Positions 11,668 to 23,680 of a stretch of 28,709 bases of DNA are shown here, in pieces. The DNA lies in assembly GCA_023375785.1 (NCBI GenBank), contig SZWC01003576.1, positions 128,507 through 157,215 on the forward strand, read 5' to 3'. The notes under the pieces are model-generated. The model saw only the letters and a program-made list of their open reading frames with translations, searched no databases and was not told the DNA's origin. Positions within the stretch are counted from its first letter, which is position 1. The number at the start of each line of letters is the position of its first letter. The position numbers and the translations under genes are program-made. The stretch is from Penium margaritaceum (lineage: Eukaryota; Streptophyta; Zygnematophyceae; Desmidiales; Peniaceae).

Positions 11668-11892
11668 CACACATGGTGAGCAAATGAGGTCGTTGCTTCG
11701 TATATCCGAGAGTTGAAACACGGAAGGTGAATAATCATACTCGTTCTTGCCTCCGTTGTTGCCATTCTTCACAGACTCTTGAGTCTCCTTCTCCTTATCA
11801 CCTTCCTTCTTCTCCTTTCCTTTGTCTAAAGGCTTTTTGCCTTGGTAGCCTTTTTGCTTCTTTGCTAGCGCCTCATCCGCAATCCACTTTCC

Positions 11893-11934
11893 GCACTTGG
11901 TTTTCTTATGGCCAGTCTTCTTGCAATAATGGCA
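11893..11934 (-). other. CCHC zinc knuckle of gag
   Basis: The minus strand codes CHYCKKTGHKKTKC, an exact C-x2-C-x4-H-x4-C knuckle. It binds element RNA for packaging. A basic KGKEKKEGDKEKE-type tail follows. Confidence 0.95.
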
Positions 11935-13345
11935 TTCTATTATAGGTCGTGATTGTATGCGTGGGCCACTTGCGTTGCGAGACCTAGGACCTAGGAAGAT
12001 GCTGAGTTCATCATGGGTTGGCGCTACCACGATGGATGAGTTGCGTTAACGTGGGCTGCACTTGCGGAAGAAAATGGTGTGTTCAACAGAATCATGGCCT
12101 TCTCCTTTGCAAGATTCCGGTCGCGTTGATCTGTTAGTAGCATCTTGCACATTTATACCTTTGTTAACTCATATTCTTGCTTGAACTTCAGCACATGTCT
12201 CACAATCTCCCGGTCATCAGTCAATCCACTGAGTACGGAGGTTACAAACACGGGTTTTAAGATGGGAGCATTTGTTACTACAAGCTTATCACATAGAGAC
12301 TTTGCCTTATTGGTGTCGTTTTCTGTGTTGTCAAAGTTACAGAGGCTGACGTGCAATGGCTTAGTCAGGAGGTGAAGCTTGAAGCAAGAATCACCAGACA
12401 TGTACATATGTAGGAGGTAAGACCATGTAAGTTGAGTAAGCTTAGCTTTCTCCACAAACATCCTAATCGCTTGTTGATGGCAAGGAATTAGCTCGTTGTC
12501 CAACACCATGTTTGCAGCACAGGTGTAGAACTCGAATTTTGACACTGCTTGTGATGATGATCCCGCAGATTCAGGTACATAGTGCATGTTAAAGAACTCC
12601 CATAGACAGTGAATCTCCGTGACCTGTCTTAACTTATGCGCCTATTGTGGGACGTTCTCACCGCAAAAATTCTCAAATTTGATCTTGTGCAGTTGCAAGG
12701 ATGCTATTACTGCAGTCAGTGTGTTCTCCAAACGCTCAAACAAGATACCTTGCATAATCATTGGTTTGGCATGCATGGGAAACTACGGCATGGGAATGGG
12801 TGCTTGTGGTTGGACTGGTGGTACTCCTGTTGTGGCAACTGGTGCTACTGTAGTTGCTGCTACAGGTCGGGCCATATAGGCCTAAGGCATGAGCCTCGAT
12901 TGACCCTCTTGGTATGTTGCCATGGGTGGGACCTCAGGCATCCCTTCAGATTGTGCCATAAATAGTTTTGGCACTCTTCCATTTGCAGGTGTTCCATTTT
13001 GCACCTGTTGGGAGTTAGCTCGTAACATCACTGGTGGAGGAATTCCTTGAGGCAGATGAGCAAATGATCTTTGTGATGGCTATTGCCACTGCATACACTG
13101 TTGTTCTTGAAGTTGCCGTTGTTGTTGCATCATGTGTTGTCACATTTGTTGTTGCTCTTGTTGAGTGAAAGCTAGCTGCTACTAAAGTTGAGAATTTTGT
13201 GCCACGAAGGTAGCATGTGACTACTCCAACTGCTGCGTGTATGAATCTTGAGCCACACGAGTGTGCTGCTTTTACTGTCAAAGAAGCAACTATGCCGCAA
13301 GCTGCTGCCTTAATGCCTCCCTTTCTTGCTCCAAAGCTTGTCGCA

Positions 13346-13571
13346 CCAATGCTTCCTGCTACGCAAATTGTTGTGCTTCATAAGCCAAGCATTGTGCCTC
13401 TGCTTCTTGGAGTTGTGCATGATCTGCAACATGGCGTCCTTGCTCTCGACCAATGTGTAAACCATGTATTACAAATTGATTGTCAAGGGAAGGTGATCCT
13501 CCCCCTTGATCTTCAGGTTCCATGCCACTCATGGACACCTCTCTGGTTGTGGAATGTGCAAGTTGAACTAC
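13346..13571. repeat. 226-bp exact repeat, left copy, at gap edge
   Basis: This block is identical by eye to 13791-14016 and ends exactly where the N run begins. The repeat begins again exactly where the N run ends. Exact identity inside a heavily mutated element, with both ends on the gap, fits two overlapping contig ends that were scaffolded instead of merged. Confidence 0.95.
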
Positions 13572-13790
13572 NNNNNNNNNNNNNNNNNNNNNNNNNNNNN
13601 NNNNNNNNNNNNNNNNNNNNNNNNNNNNNNNNNNNNNNNNNNNNNNNNNNNNNNNNNNNNNNNNNNNNNNNNNNNNNNNNNNNNNNNNNNNNNNNNNNNN
13701 NNNNNNNNNNNNNNNNNNNNNNNNNNNNNNNNNNNNNNNNNNNNNNNNNNNNNNNNNNNNNNNNNNNNNNNNNNNNNNNNNNNNNNNNNN
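13572..13790. other. Assembly gap (219 N)
   Basis: An uninterrupted run of N. Reading frames drawn across it are not real. Because the flanks repeat each other, the true gap is probably zero or negative. Confidence 0.99.
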
Positions 13791-14016
13791 CCAATGCTTC
13801 CTGCTACGCAAATTGTTGTGCTTCATAAGCCAAGCATTGTGCCTCTGCTTCTTGGAGTTGTGCATGATCTGCAACATGGCGTCCTTGCTCTCGACCAATG
13901 TGTAAACCATGTATTACAAATTGATTGTCAAGGGAAGGTGATCCTCCCCCTTGATCTTCAGGTTCCATGCCACTCATGGACACCTCTCTGGTTGTGGAAT
14001 GTGCAAGTTGAACTAC
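13791..14016. repeat. 226-bp exact repeat, right copy, at gap edge
   Basis: Second copy of 13346-13571, offset 445 bp. This copy runs on into the 5' untranslated leader and primer site of the copia element, while the left copy runs on into the rest of gag. Overlaying the two restores one continuous gag N-terminus. Confidence 0.95.
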
Positions 14017-14138
14017 AAGACGAATGCTATAACCTTGATGCTACCGCCCACTTGTACAGTGATTGTGGATGTGGTCTCCACCTGCTACAACACCTACTAT
14101 GTTGTTACTGCTTTTATTCAAGTTAGAAGCAAGACCTT

Positions 14139-14150
14139 GCTCTGATACCA
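14139..14150 (-). other. Primer-binding site for initiator Met-tRNA
   Basis: The minus strand reads TGGTATCAGAGC, complementary to the 3' end of plant initiator tRNA-Met and the standard primer site of plant copia elements. It directly abuts the LTR end at 14151, which fixes both the element's strand and that LTR boundary. Confidence 0.95.
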
Positions 14151-14331
14151 TGATAGGTTTTGCATGACCACAGCAAAGGCTAAATGGACCTTGCTGTCGT
14201 GCTAGGACCTTGATGTGCCAAGCTGACTTGTACAAAAAAACAAAGTGCGGAAGCTTTTTTTTGGTGGATTTTGTGATTGTACTAAGAAAATACAAAGTAC
14301 ATGTACAACAGCTTTATGTAAAAGTCTCACA
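14151..14331 (-). repeat. Truncated 5' LTR of the copia element
   Basis: It begins on the plus strand with TGATAGG, so the LTR ends CCTATCA in element sense. It is similar to 5458-5650 up to about 14331, where similarity stops abruptly. Only the U5 and part of the R region remain; U3 and its TATA box are missing. A small inverted repeat, AGAGATT/AATCTCT at 14344-14359, lies just past the break. Confidence 0.85.
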
Positions 14332-15773
<1,442 letters not shown>

Positions 15774-17140
15774 TCGCTAACATGATCACAATCAAGTCAC
15801 CAAAGTTTTCATTTTCATCATGAAAACCCATGGAAGCCCTTTTCAAAATGAAAGGAAGTTTTTTTTTAAAGAATCAGGATGGATGAAAAAGGAGAAAGGA
15901 AAAGAATACGAGTGTTGAAAATCAAAAGGGTATCGCGAAAAAGATCATTTTCTTAAATAACGTTTTTGAACTATTTGGTACAGTAAAGCACCATTTTTCA
16001 TGCAAACCGTATCCATGCACTAAATTCAACAACACATACGGTTTTGTTTTCATTTCTTAAGTGTCCTCGTTTGAAAGTACAAAATAAAATTTGAAAAACA
16101 CGAGTTTTAATGCATGAAAGATTCACATTCGCCCACAGTACCCCAACAACTCAACTCCACCCTTTAAATTCCATAAAACCCTCAAATCAGGAGTTTGTTT
16201 AATTGAAGCAAAAGGTAAGACACAATGACTCATTTTCCCCATGCATATGAGGTGAACGTTTAGATCATGTCCAAGCTTTTGGAAACATCATTTATTTCAT
16301 AATACGTTTTGGTAGAAGATATTTAAAATAATGGTGCTTGTAATGAGGACATGTTTGATTTTACATGACTGAAGTGGTGGCAAGGTCTAGTGTCCTTTCT
16401 ACTTGTGCAAATAGTGTGTTGCTTGGCAAGGCACAATCTACACAAGAGAAACATGTACTATCTTGTTTGATTGTACAAAGAAAACGTTTTAGTCAATCTC
16501 AAAAACACCATGTACAAGGAACTCAACAACAATTCATCTCACAAGGGGAAAATCCTTAAAAGGATTTCAAGGTTGTCAACTTAAGGGGTTTTGGCTAAGC
16601 CATTGTCATCAAGATATTATGAAATCCTCGTAGTGAAGCATTTTCCACCAGGGTTGGCACATGTATGCCATGGTGATACGGGCCTTCACAACAAACTACA
16701 ATAGGTTCTTTGCCTGGTCACTCTTAAAGAGAAGTCAAGGGCCAAGGTAATGGTGATGAGTGTTATGTGAAATTCAAAACCCGTTTATGTAATGAAGATA
16801 CAATGCTAAAACAATACGGAGTTTTTTATTAGAGTTTTGCCAAGGTGGTTGCCTTATACACATGTGGTTCCAAGAAGTTGATCACCTTTTAAGAAACGAT
16901 TCCTTATAGGTGGTGATGGTAGCTACCTAAAATGATTAAATATGAAGCTTCCATGTAGACGAAGCCTCCTCTAACAATGTTATGACACTAAGTGTAAAAA
17001 TACAAGGAAACTGCATCAATGAAACATTGCTAAAGTTAAGGACAAGGCATGGAGGTTACAATATAGAATATTTGAAAACAATTGTATATCACATGGAAAA
17101 GTAAATGAAGAGTACCTTGACCCTACGAGAAGTGCAAACA
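15774..17140. other. AT-rich DNA, no gene seen
   Basis: No reading frame exceeds about 65 codons and none looks like a known protein. The sequence from about 16360 on is less AT-rich and may be decayed transposon flank, but no domain can be named. Confidence 0.55.
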
Positions 17141-17780
17141 TGTAGACCCATAGGGCGTCCACCATGGATGCCTTCCGACAAAGTTTGGAAAACCATAGTA
17201 AGACTATGTTAATTTTACAACACTAAAGACATGCGCAAGCCTATGGAAGAGGTGTATCCTATGGCATTCCCTTACAATATCAAAGGTTAAGAGTTGTAGA
17301 GATAGACTGTGAAGGCATGAATTCGAATCAAATGATGACTCAAGGCATGTCAAGGCATCTTAAGGCATGATTACATGCTCTCAACCCCTTTTACTAGTCT
17401 TGGAGGGGCCTCCTTCGAGGACTTTGCCAAAGAGATAACAAGCAAATATACAACCACAAATATGGTTACATAACCATTCAGGCCAACTAAGGAATCATTT
17501 AAAACATTATAGGCCACCAATTATTCAAGGGTAATAACTACCTCACATGGTCACTAGAGGTTAAATATGCGTTGATAGCTGAAAGGTCTCCACGATGATG
17601 CAGCACGTTTTATGAGGAGGTGGAAAACTTGCCCTTGAGATCAAAGATGAAGTATTGTAGCCTCCTACAGCTTTAAAGTGTCCCTTATACATTGTAAAGG
17701 AAAGGATTTGAACCATAAATCCTTCCATCTAAGGAGATGAGTTATCTCTCCCTTCAAAATAGACAAGATGCACTATAAGA
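17141..17780. repeat. Left diverged direct repeat (putative LTR)
   Basis: The left edge is placed at TGTAGACCCATAGGG, which lines up with a GGTCCCACAGGG block at 21629 in the right copy. The right edge is approximate, shortly after TTATCTCTCC. I judge the match at well below 80 percent by eye, hence old. Boundaries could be off by tens of bases. Confidence 0.5.
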
Positions 17781-18891
17781 TGCATTTAGGAAGAACTTGG
17801 CCATGAAAACCGAGTACACAATGCTTACTCCCCGTAATTGATGATGGCTGGTAAAAAAGGTCCCTTTAAGAATTGTGGTAAAATCCTTGACTAAAACACA
17901 TATGATAACGTTGTTATACAAAGACATTGGTTCTTTTCTTGTGATGATTCCATGTGTGGTATAGTTTGTGTTTATAAAGTGGATGTACAAAGAATGATGA
18001 TAATGAAACAATATGAATGGGGTTGCCTTAAATTTTTTCTCAAGGTTGAACTATAGATTTTACTCCTTGGAGCAAGTTTCTAGCCATGAAAGGCATTCTT
18101 GCAAAGTTTTTTGGTTTACGCCTCTTCCCCCCCTCTCCTTGTTATTCATGAATTGTGTGTTCCACTTACATTTTGTTATCAATTACGAGGATCAAAGGTT
18201 TTTGTAAAACTATAAGGAGGAGTAGGGAGATGAACTTGGTAAAGAAATCCTCCGATGCTCGAGAAAACGGTGAACCGCTATCAATTTAATGGGTGGTCAA
18301 GCAAAGCTCTCAATCCTTGACCAAAAGCTAACCAACATCTTGCATAAGTAAGATGAGGCGCGATCAAGCTAGGGAAGTTTGTGTCAACTACCAAAAGTGC
18401 AAGGTAATATGAAGATTGCGTGGCTAAGATGTTTTTTTCATGACATTGTTGTGTTTGAGAAGGCCAGTGTTAAATCCCCTTCCACTCAAGGAGAAGTTTG
18501 AAAGTTGTCAAAAAAGGGGACAAGACCTTTGTGCAACATTTATTTTTGTCTTTTTTACATCATGGAGATAAAAGTGAACGGTAACTTCCAAACTGGACAA
18601 TTTAGAATCTTTCATTTTGACATAAGAAACACCTATAATGTGAATAAAAACCTCAAGACTGCTCGTTTAAAGCTTCTCAGTGTCGCACTTCATAACCAAC
18701 GTTGAGAAGTGTGGCCTTGAGATGCAAGAAGCGATAGAAGCATTAGAGTGTTGTCACATGGAGCACTCCCTTTCATCCAATGAAAGGAAGCGATGCCATA
18801 GGAAAGGAAATGATTTTACAATGGAAGTTCTTCATTCCCTTTTATAAAGAGAAGATAACATTGCGATACACTAGCATCAGGTGATTTTCTA

Positions 18892-19284
18892 TTGTTTAAT
18901 TCTTTCAACCTAGAAATTTACAATGACGTGTACCAGAGGCTTGTTGTTTTTAACGATCAAAGTCAAGAAGATATGTTTTTGCTTTCTCATTCACTTTGCA
19001 TGTTTTTTGAAGAGGCATCTATGGAGACAATAGCAGATGTTAAGCCTGTGAATGTGGGAAATGTGGAGTCATCAACTCGTTTTGTACAAATGGGTGGAAG
19101 TACAAATGAGGCTTCCAAGGGTTTCAAGACGTGGATTCCGAAAGCACACATTTTCACATGGATAATCCTTCTACAACCCAAGATTGAGATAGGGAAGATG
19201 TCGTTTAGTCATTCTTATATAAATATACTATTGCAAAGATCATGTCAATGGTGTTTGGAGACAAAACAGATAATTAAACTATAG
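18892..19284 (+). CDS. Unrecognised 130-codon open frame
   Basis: The longest clean plus-strand frame in the old element's interior. The product is of mixed composition and not low complexity: a hydrophobic stretch MFLLSHSLCMFF near residue 24, then a soluble Glu/Thr/Ser part with FEEASMETIADVKPV. I know no family for it and see no catalytic motif or convincing signal peptide. It points the opposite way to the repeat-coding frame at 19900-20760. It may be a fragment of an element protein or chance; treat it as a candidate only. Confidence 0.18.
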   Translation: MFNSFNLEIYNDVYQRLVVFNDQSQEDMFLLSHSLCMFFEEASMETIADVKPVNVGNVESSTRFVQMGGSTNEASKGFKTWIPKAHIFTWIILLQPKIEIGKMSFSHSYINILLQRSCQWCLETKQIIKL

Positions 19285-19380
19285 GTGTGCTTCCTTTAAT
19301 GCACACCGTGTGGTAGTGGGCTCGTTTTTGTAAGAAAAGGTAGCTTTTCATGTGCCTCTTGGAGAGGGATCCGAAAGTGG

Positions 19381-19665
19381 TCATCGTTTTGTATTTGTTT
19401 CTCTTGATGCGATCTCCACAATGGAGTGGATGTCAAGTAGAATCATCTTGTTTATCGTATAAATTTCTTGATGATGGATGTTAGCTTCTTTGATGTAGCA
19501 TTGACCTTTGGACTCGATGATGATGAATTTTTTTATGTTGTTCTTTTCAAAACTATTATTCCTCCATAAAAAATGGTAAGCAATGTTGCCATTCTTTAAA
19601 AGAAGACGCATAGTGTTTAACGCCTTCATAGAAATGTCAATCAATTTATCTAACCTTGTTGCCAA
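19381..19665 (-). pseudogene. Unrecognised frame, possible coiled-coil protein
   Basis: A 94-codon minus-strand frame whose start has a heptad-like NLATRLDKLIDISMKALNTM pattern followed by a Lys/Asn/Ile-rich part. An adjoining minus-strand frame (about 19760-19665: IFPFIWQEKLKNG) could be its upstream part after a frameshift. It lies downstream, in the same sense, of the 21-codon repeat region, so the two may be remains of one protein of the old element. No family recognised. Confidence 0.25.
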
Positions 19666-19959
19666 GTTGAACTGTTGCCGTTCTTAAGCTTTTCTTGCCA
19701 TATGAATGGAAAAATTGTTGAGTTGGGTGTTAATGCCTCAAATGGTTGCGCCATTACTAGTTTTATCAGATTGTATGGGAGGATAAGTCATGCTTATGTT
19801 TTTTTCATTTATGTGTTGAAACCATGTTCTTTCAGCTTCATGATATCAAATTGAAGATGATGGAATTTTTGCAATTGATGTGGAAGAAGGTTCTACTTCT
19901 TGAAGAGCACCATTGCTTACTCACATTGAGTATAATCTTACAATCATGTCCGTTGCCAT

Positions 19960-20610
19960 CTTAACAGAATTTGTACTGTTTTAACTTCTTCAACTAGCAA
20001 TGTAAGCACTATTGTTTTGGAAATAGCTTCATGCCCTTTTGTTTGAGCCTCTTTAGCTAGTACCAAAATGACGATTGACGTGGAGGGAGCTTCTAACTCT
20101 CCCATTTAAGTATTTTTTATTAGTAATGTCGATTAAAGTGGAGATGGCTTCACGCTCTTTTGTTAAACCTGTATCAGTTGGTGGTGTGATCGTGGTTCAT
20201 GCTAAAAGAACTTCAAGCTCTTATCTTATACCTATTTAATCTAACGGTGTAGTTAAAATTGATGTGAAAACAACTTCAAGCTCTTCTACTCTTGATCTAT
20301 AAGTCTACAGCGTAGGAGTGGATGACGTAAGAAACCTCATGCAATTCATTTGTAGCCTTTTTTTATGGTAGTGAAGTTATAGTTGAAGCATAAACAACTT
20401 CTTGCTTTTCTTATCCACCTTTGAAAGATGGTGGCGTAGGGGCAATTGTTGCAGAAAGTGCTTCACACTCATTTAATCTAGATTTTTGTACAAGTAGTTT
20501 TGTTATGGTCAAAGTGCAAAGAGCTTCATGCTCTTCTGATGGAACTTCTTGAGCTTGTGGCGTACAAATGATTGACAAGGAAAGAGGTTCATGCTAGTCT
20601 TCTCTAGCCA
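19960..20610 (-). repeat. 63-bp tandem repeat, a decayed 21-residue repeat
   Basis: A degenerate block resembling AGCTTCATGCTCTT recurs at about 20025, 20088, 20146, 20209, 20272, 20332, 20396, 20459, 20522 and 20585. Spacings are 58-64, mostly exactly 63. On the minus strand the better kept units read as 21-codon repeats beginning EHEAL or ECEAL, with Ser/Thr/Ile-rich middles and a Pro- or Lys-containing end. An open stretch upstream (about 20730-20600) carries on in the same frame. A period kept at a multiple of three despite heavy base change suggests former selection on protein. Stops now interrupt most units. Confidence 0.6.
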
Positions 20611-21624
20611 AGTAAACTGGTTTGGTGTAAAAAGTAGTAGTGTTTCTAGTCGTTATGTATATTTCCTTAGTTATTTCAGCTTTATGAGGTGGTGTGATCT
20701 AGGTTGTAACATCAATACTAATTTTCTTCTCTAATAAAAGATTTTCTTTCCCACTTTATAGCTAACATTGTGTAGATTGTTTTGGGTGTGCTCAATGCCG
20801 TTGTCAAGACATGTGCTTTGCTTTAGCTTTGTCACCTACATAAATGTACACTGTAAAACCGAGTTTTGCTTCACTTTTGAAATGATCTATTACGTCTCCA
20901 ACTTTGTCTCTTTTTGTGGTGTAAGCTTATTTAGCATTGACCGGTACCCCTTTTAGAGGACCCATTTCTTCTTCAGATCTGACAAATGGCATGGATTACG
21001 TCATTGTAATGATGTGTGTTTCCCTTTTGAGAGAATCTTCTTCTTCTCAAGCTTCCTCATTTGGCATTGTGTATGTAGTTATAGGAATATCTACTACACT
21101 TTTGACGGGATATTTTGCCTCTCGCTTTGTCAACTAAAATTTTGTATGAATCAGGTGATGATCTTGTATTGTGTGCCTACCATGTGGAATGTTCATGCGC
21201 GATTCACATATATGCCTCACATTGAGGCAAGAATTCATGATTTTCTTAGCAAATAGGGATTGGAGTATTCATATGTGAATAACTTACTTCAGATACTTAG
21301 AGGGAAGACTTGTGGTGAAAGGGTGTTCTTAAACACGTTGGAAGTCTACAACCACTTCCTCAATGTAGATGATTTTTTTCTTTCCTTCCATGGTCATCTA
21401 GGAGTGATGGAGCACCTATTGTTTTTAGAGGAATCATTCATGCTCCAACCCCATGTCAAAGTTTAGCAAGGGCAAACGGATAAGACAAGATTGAAATCAA
21501 GAAGGCCAAAACGTGCACATAGTAATATGAAATGTTAGAAATAGTTTGAAAATCACATTGAGAAGTGCATTAAGAATTCCCCCTAATCAAGAGCATGGAT
21601 GCGACAAAAATTACATACTTCTGG

Positions 21625-22250
21625 TCCCACAGGGAACTTGCCCTGGATGCCTTTAGATGGAGTCTAGAAATCCTGACTCGTGACTTGCATTCTTCAACAC
21701 CTATTAGTTTGAATTCACAAAAGTTTCACACCTTTGTAAGAGCTGCATCTTATGGAACAAGCTCACAATGTTAGAGGTTTATTCTTGTACAAGTCTGAAT
21801 TGGAGGCTTTAGAAGGAATGTAATGATGAATGAAGGCCTCTGAAGGCATGTTAGAATAAGTGATCGAAGCCTTTATAACTGGTCTAGGAGGGGCCTCCTT
21901 GGATGAGGTTACCTTTGTGGATAAAAGGAGTTGAAAAACCACCTAGGAGGTTATGTAACGATCAAGGCCAACTGAAGAGTGACTATGAAGATTAAGAATC
22001 ACCAATAAAAGAAGGGATTTCTGAGAAAAAAGATGCACTTCTATTTGAAAGGTCACAAGGAGGTCGTAAAAGGTAGTAGTAGAATGTCAACCAACTACCT
22101 TTCATCTGGAAGCGGTAGCATCATAGTCCCCTTGAGCTTCAAATTACACCTCACATGTTGTTAAGGCAAGGATATAAACTTCACTTCACTCCGTATAAGG
22201 AGGTGATTTTTTTATCTCTCCTAAGTAGATTCACATGCATCACAACATAT
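21625..22250. repeat. Right diverged direct repeat (putative LTR)
   Basis: Partner of 17141-17780. The shared GGAGGGGCCTCCTT block is at 21887-21900. A plus-strand GGATATAAAC near 22168 could be a TATA box if the element reads left to right, but the left copy does not keep it clearly. Boundaries are approximate. Confidence 0.5.
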
Positions 22251-22819
22251 CGCTTTTCTGAGCAAGACCATCAAAACAGGTTCAATTTCAATACTGTTTT
22301 AGAATCATTTTGGGGAAGCTTTAAGCTAAAGGACGCTTCATCTGACCTTAAGATGAAGCTTCTTCATCAAGCAACTTATTTTAGGAGCCATCCCCTTCTA
22401 CCATTCATTGTTGTGCACAATTTGATGTAAACAAAGATATACTAAAGTACATATAAGATGATGCAATAGGTTTTAATGTCCAAGTTAGATTGTAGGAAAT
22501 CTAGGAAAGACCCCTTGAGATATAGCCATAGGCAATATACAAGTTTTCATGAAGACCCCTTGAGGATTTGAATCAACAAATGTTTTAAGTTTTTCTCACA
22601 TGTATGCAAAAATACAGCATGAAACATACATAGTTATTCCCTTGTTTCAATCTTGGAATCCCACATATGAATCATCTGAGGTTTTTTTTTATGATTTTCA
22701 ATGTTCAAATCATATTCAAGGGAAATAAGGAGTCAGTATGTGAATAGACAACACATTGATCCGTGGTGTGGTCTTGCAACATGTGCCATGATTGATCATA
22801 AACATAACCACACACACAC

Positions 22820-22850
<31 letters not shown>

Positions 22851-23680
22851 TTCACGACACATAAATCCATGATTAAATTTCATTGTTATGTAGACAAGAA
22901 TATTTCCTTATGGGGCACAAGAGTGTGATGGAATGCATGTTCACATAACAACCCACATAGAAGCATACAACGATGAACACAAACATGTAGCCATGCACAC
23001 TCGAACAAAAAAACCTTTGAAATGCACAAATGCAGACACATTTCTTTAGAACATATGATAATTTAGTCTCTAGTTTAATCATGAAACGGAAAACAATGTC
23101 TTCAACTCATGAATGTAAGCGTGTGTAAAATTTTAATCGCTCTTTCTTGAATTTTTATCCTTTCATACACAAACCAATTTTCATTATATCCGTCAAACAA
23201 TTTGATGGATGTGTTCCAAAGCAAGAAATTTTTTTCAATTAAACATCATTTTTAGTTTTTAGATGAATGTTTTAAGCATAACGGAATTTCATGCGGCATA
23301 TACGGAACTTGTAGAATGCTTTTGTACAAAAATGAACAAAAATACACAAAAAGTGATTGACATGCCATTTATGACCAATCACCTGTGAATTTTACACTCA
23401 TTGTATAGTGTACATGTTGTGTGGACATCCTAGGAACATTCTTAGACGTTTCCCTTCAACAATTGTCTGTTTTCAAGAAACAACTATGTTTCATAATTCA
23501 ATTTAATGTGATAATAACAGATGGTGGAAGATTAAGTTACCTAACATGTACCTAATTTCCTACCTTATCATGTTTGTCAAATTCTACTTACGTATCATTG
23601 TGTAATTATCTTTGCGCACAATGAATTGAGTTTTTTGGGCCGTGAGGGTATTTTTCGATCGATTTCCTAAACTGAATATC
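22251..23680. other. AT-rich DNA, no gene seen
   Basis: Contains one CA microsatellite, listed separately. A 91-codon plus frame (22155-22430) starts inside the right putative LTR and runs out of it, with no recognisable product. Nothing else is supported. Confidence 0.6.
22808..22846. repeat. (CA)n microsatellite
   Basis: About 19 CA units with one AA interruption. Confidence 0.95.

Larger units (their letters stand above)
11668..13977 (-). pseudogene. Copia gag with Gln-rich N-terminus
   Basis: The first Met after an upstream in-frame stop is at 13977-13975 (MSGMEPEDQGG). A long Gln/Glu/Ala-rich stretch follows (for example LEQEREALRQQL, and a run of mostly Gln at 13081-13176) that should form a coiled coil, then a Pro-rich linker. 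The 144-codon frame 12587-12153 looks like the copia gag (UBN2-type) fold: LTQLTWSYLLHMY early, and VLSGLTDD then FKQEYELT late. A CCHC knuckle and a Lys/Glu-rich tail close the protein. Gag forms the particle and binds RNA. After removing 445 bp of duplicated sequence and gap, the original would be about 610 residues, long for copia gag. Several in-frame stops break it. Confidence 0.82.
5458..14331 (-). mobile_element. Decayed Ty1/copia LTR retrotransposon
   Basis: The element reads right to left. In order it shows a partial 5' LTR, an initiator-Met tRNA primer site, gag with a CCHC knuckle, protease, integrase, reverse transcriptase, RNase H, a polypurine tract and a 3' LTR. Integrase before reverse transcriptase places it in the copia superfamily, not gypsy. 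Every coding domain is broken by stops or frameshifts and several catalytic residues are changed, so it cannot move by itself. The apparent length, about 8.9 kb, is inflated by a 445-bp duplication plus gap in gag, but includes about 2 kb of extra sequence after RNase H. The 5' LTR is cut short, so target-site duplications cannot be read. Confidence 0.93.
17141..22250. mobile_element. Probable ancient LTR element lacking polymerase
   Basis: Two stretches of about 640 bp, 17141-17780 and 21625-22250, align in direct orientation at an offset near 4485. Shared blocks include GGAGGGGCCTCCTT (17402/21887), GGCCAACT (17481/21966), CCCTTGAG (17632/22129) and TTATCTCTCC (17742/22212). Offsets vary between 4470 and 4497, as expected of old copies with many indels. 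The 3.8 kb between them has no recognisable reverse transcriptase or integrase, so it would be a non-autonomous or very decayed element. No clear primer site or polypurine tract is visible, and the strand is uncertain. Confidence 0.5.

Noticed and set aside
13217..14126. Long open frames crossing the N gap on both strands
   Set aside because: Their length comes from unread N bases and the duplicated gap flanks. The true coding sense here is the minus-strand gag.
17790..17815. ACTTGGCCATG as a gypsy-type primer site after the left diverged repeat
   Set aside because: Only a few bases agree with the usual TTGGCGCC-type site, and the LTR edge is not defined well enough to judge.
21579..21595. 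Minus-strand GATTAGGGGGAATTC as a second polypurine tract
   Set aside because: It resembles the tract at 6400, but no LTR end can be placed beside it and it fits neither orientation of the diverged repeat pair.
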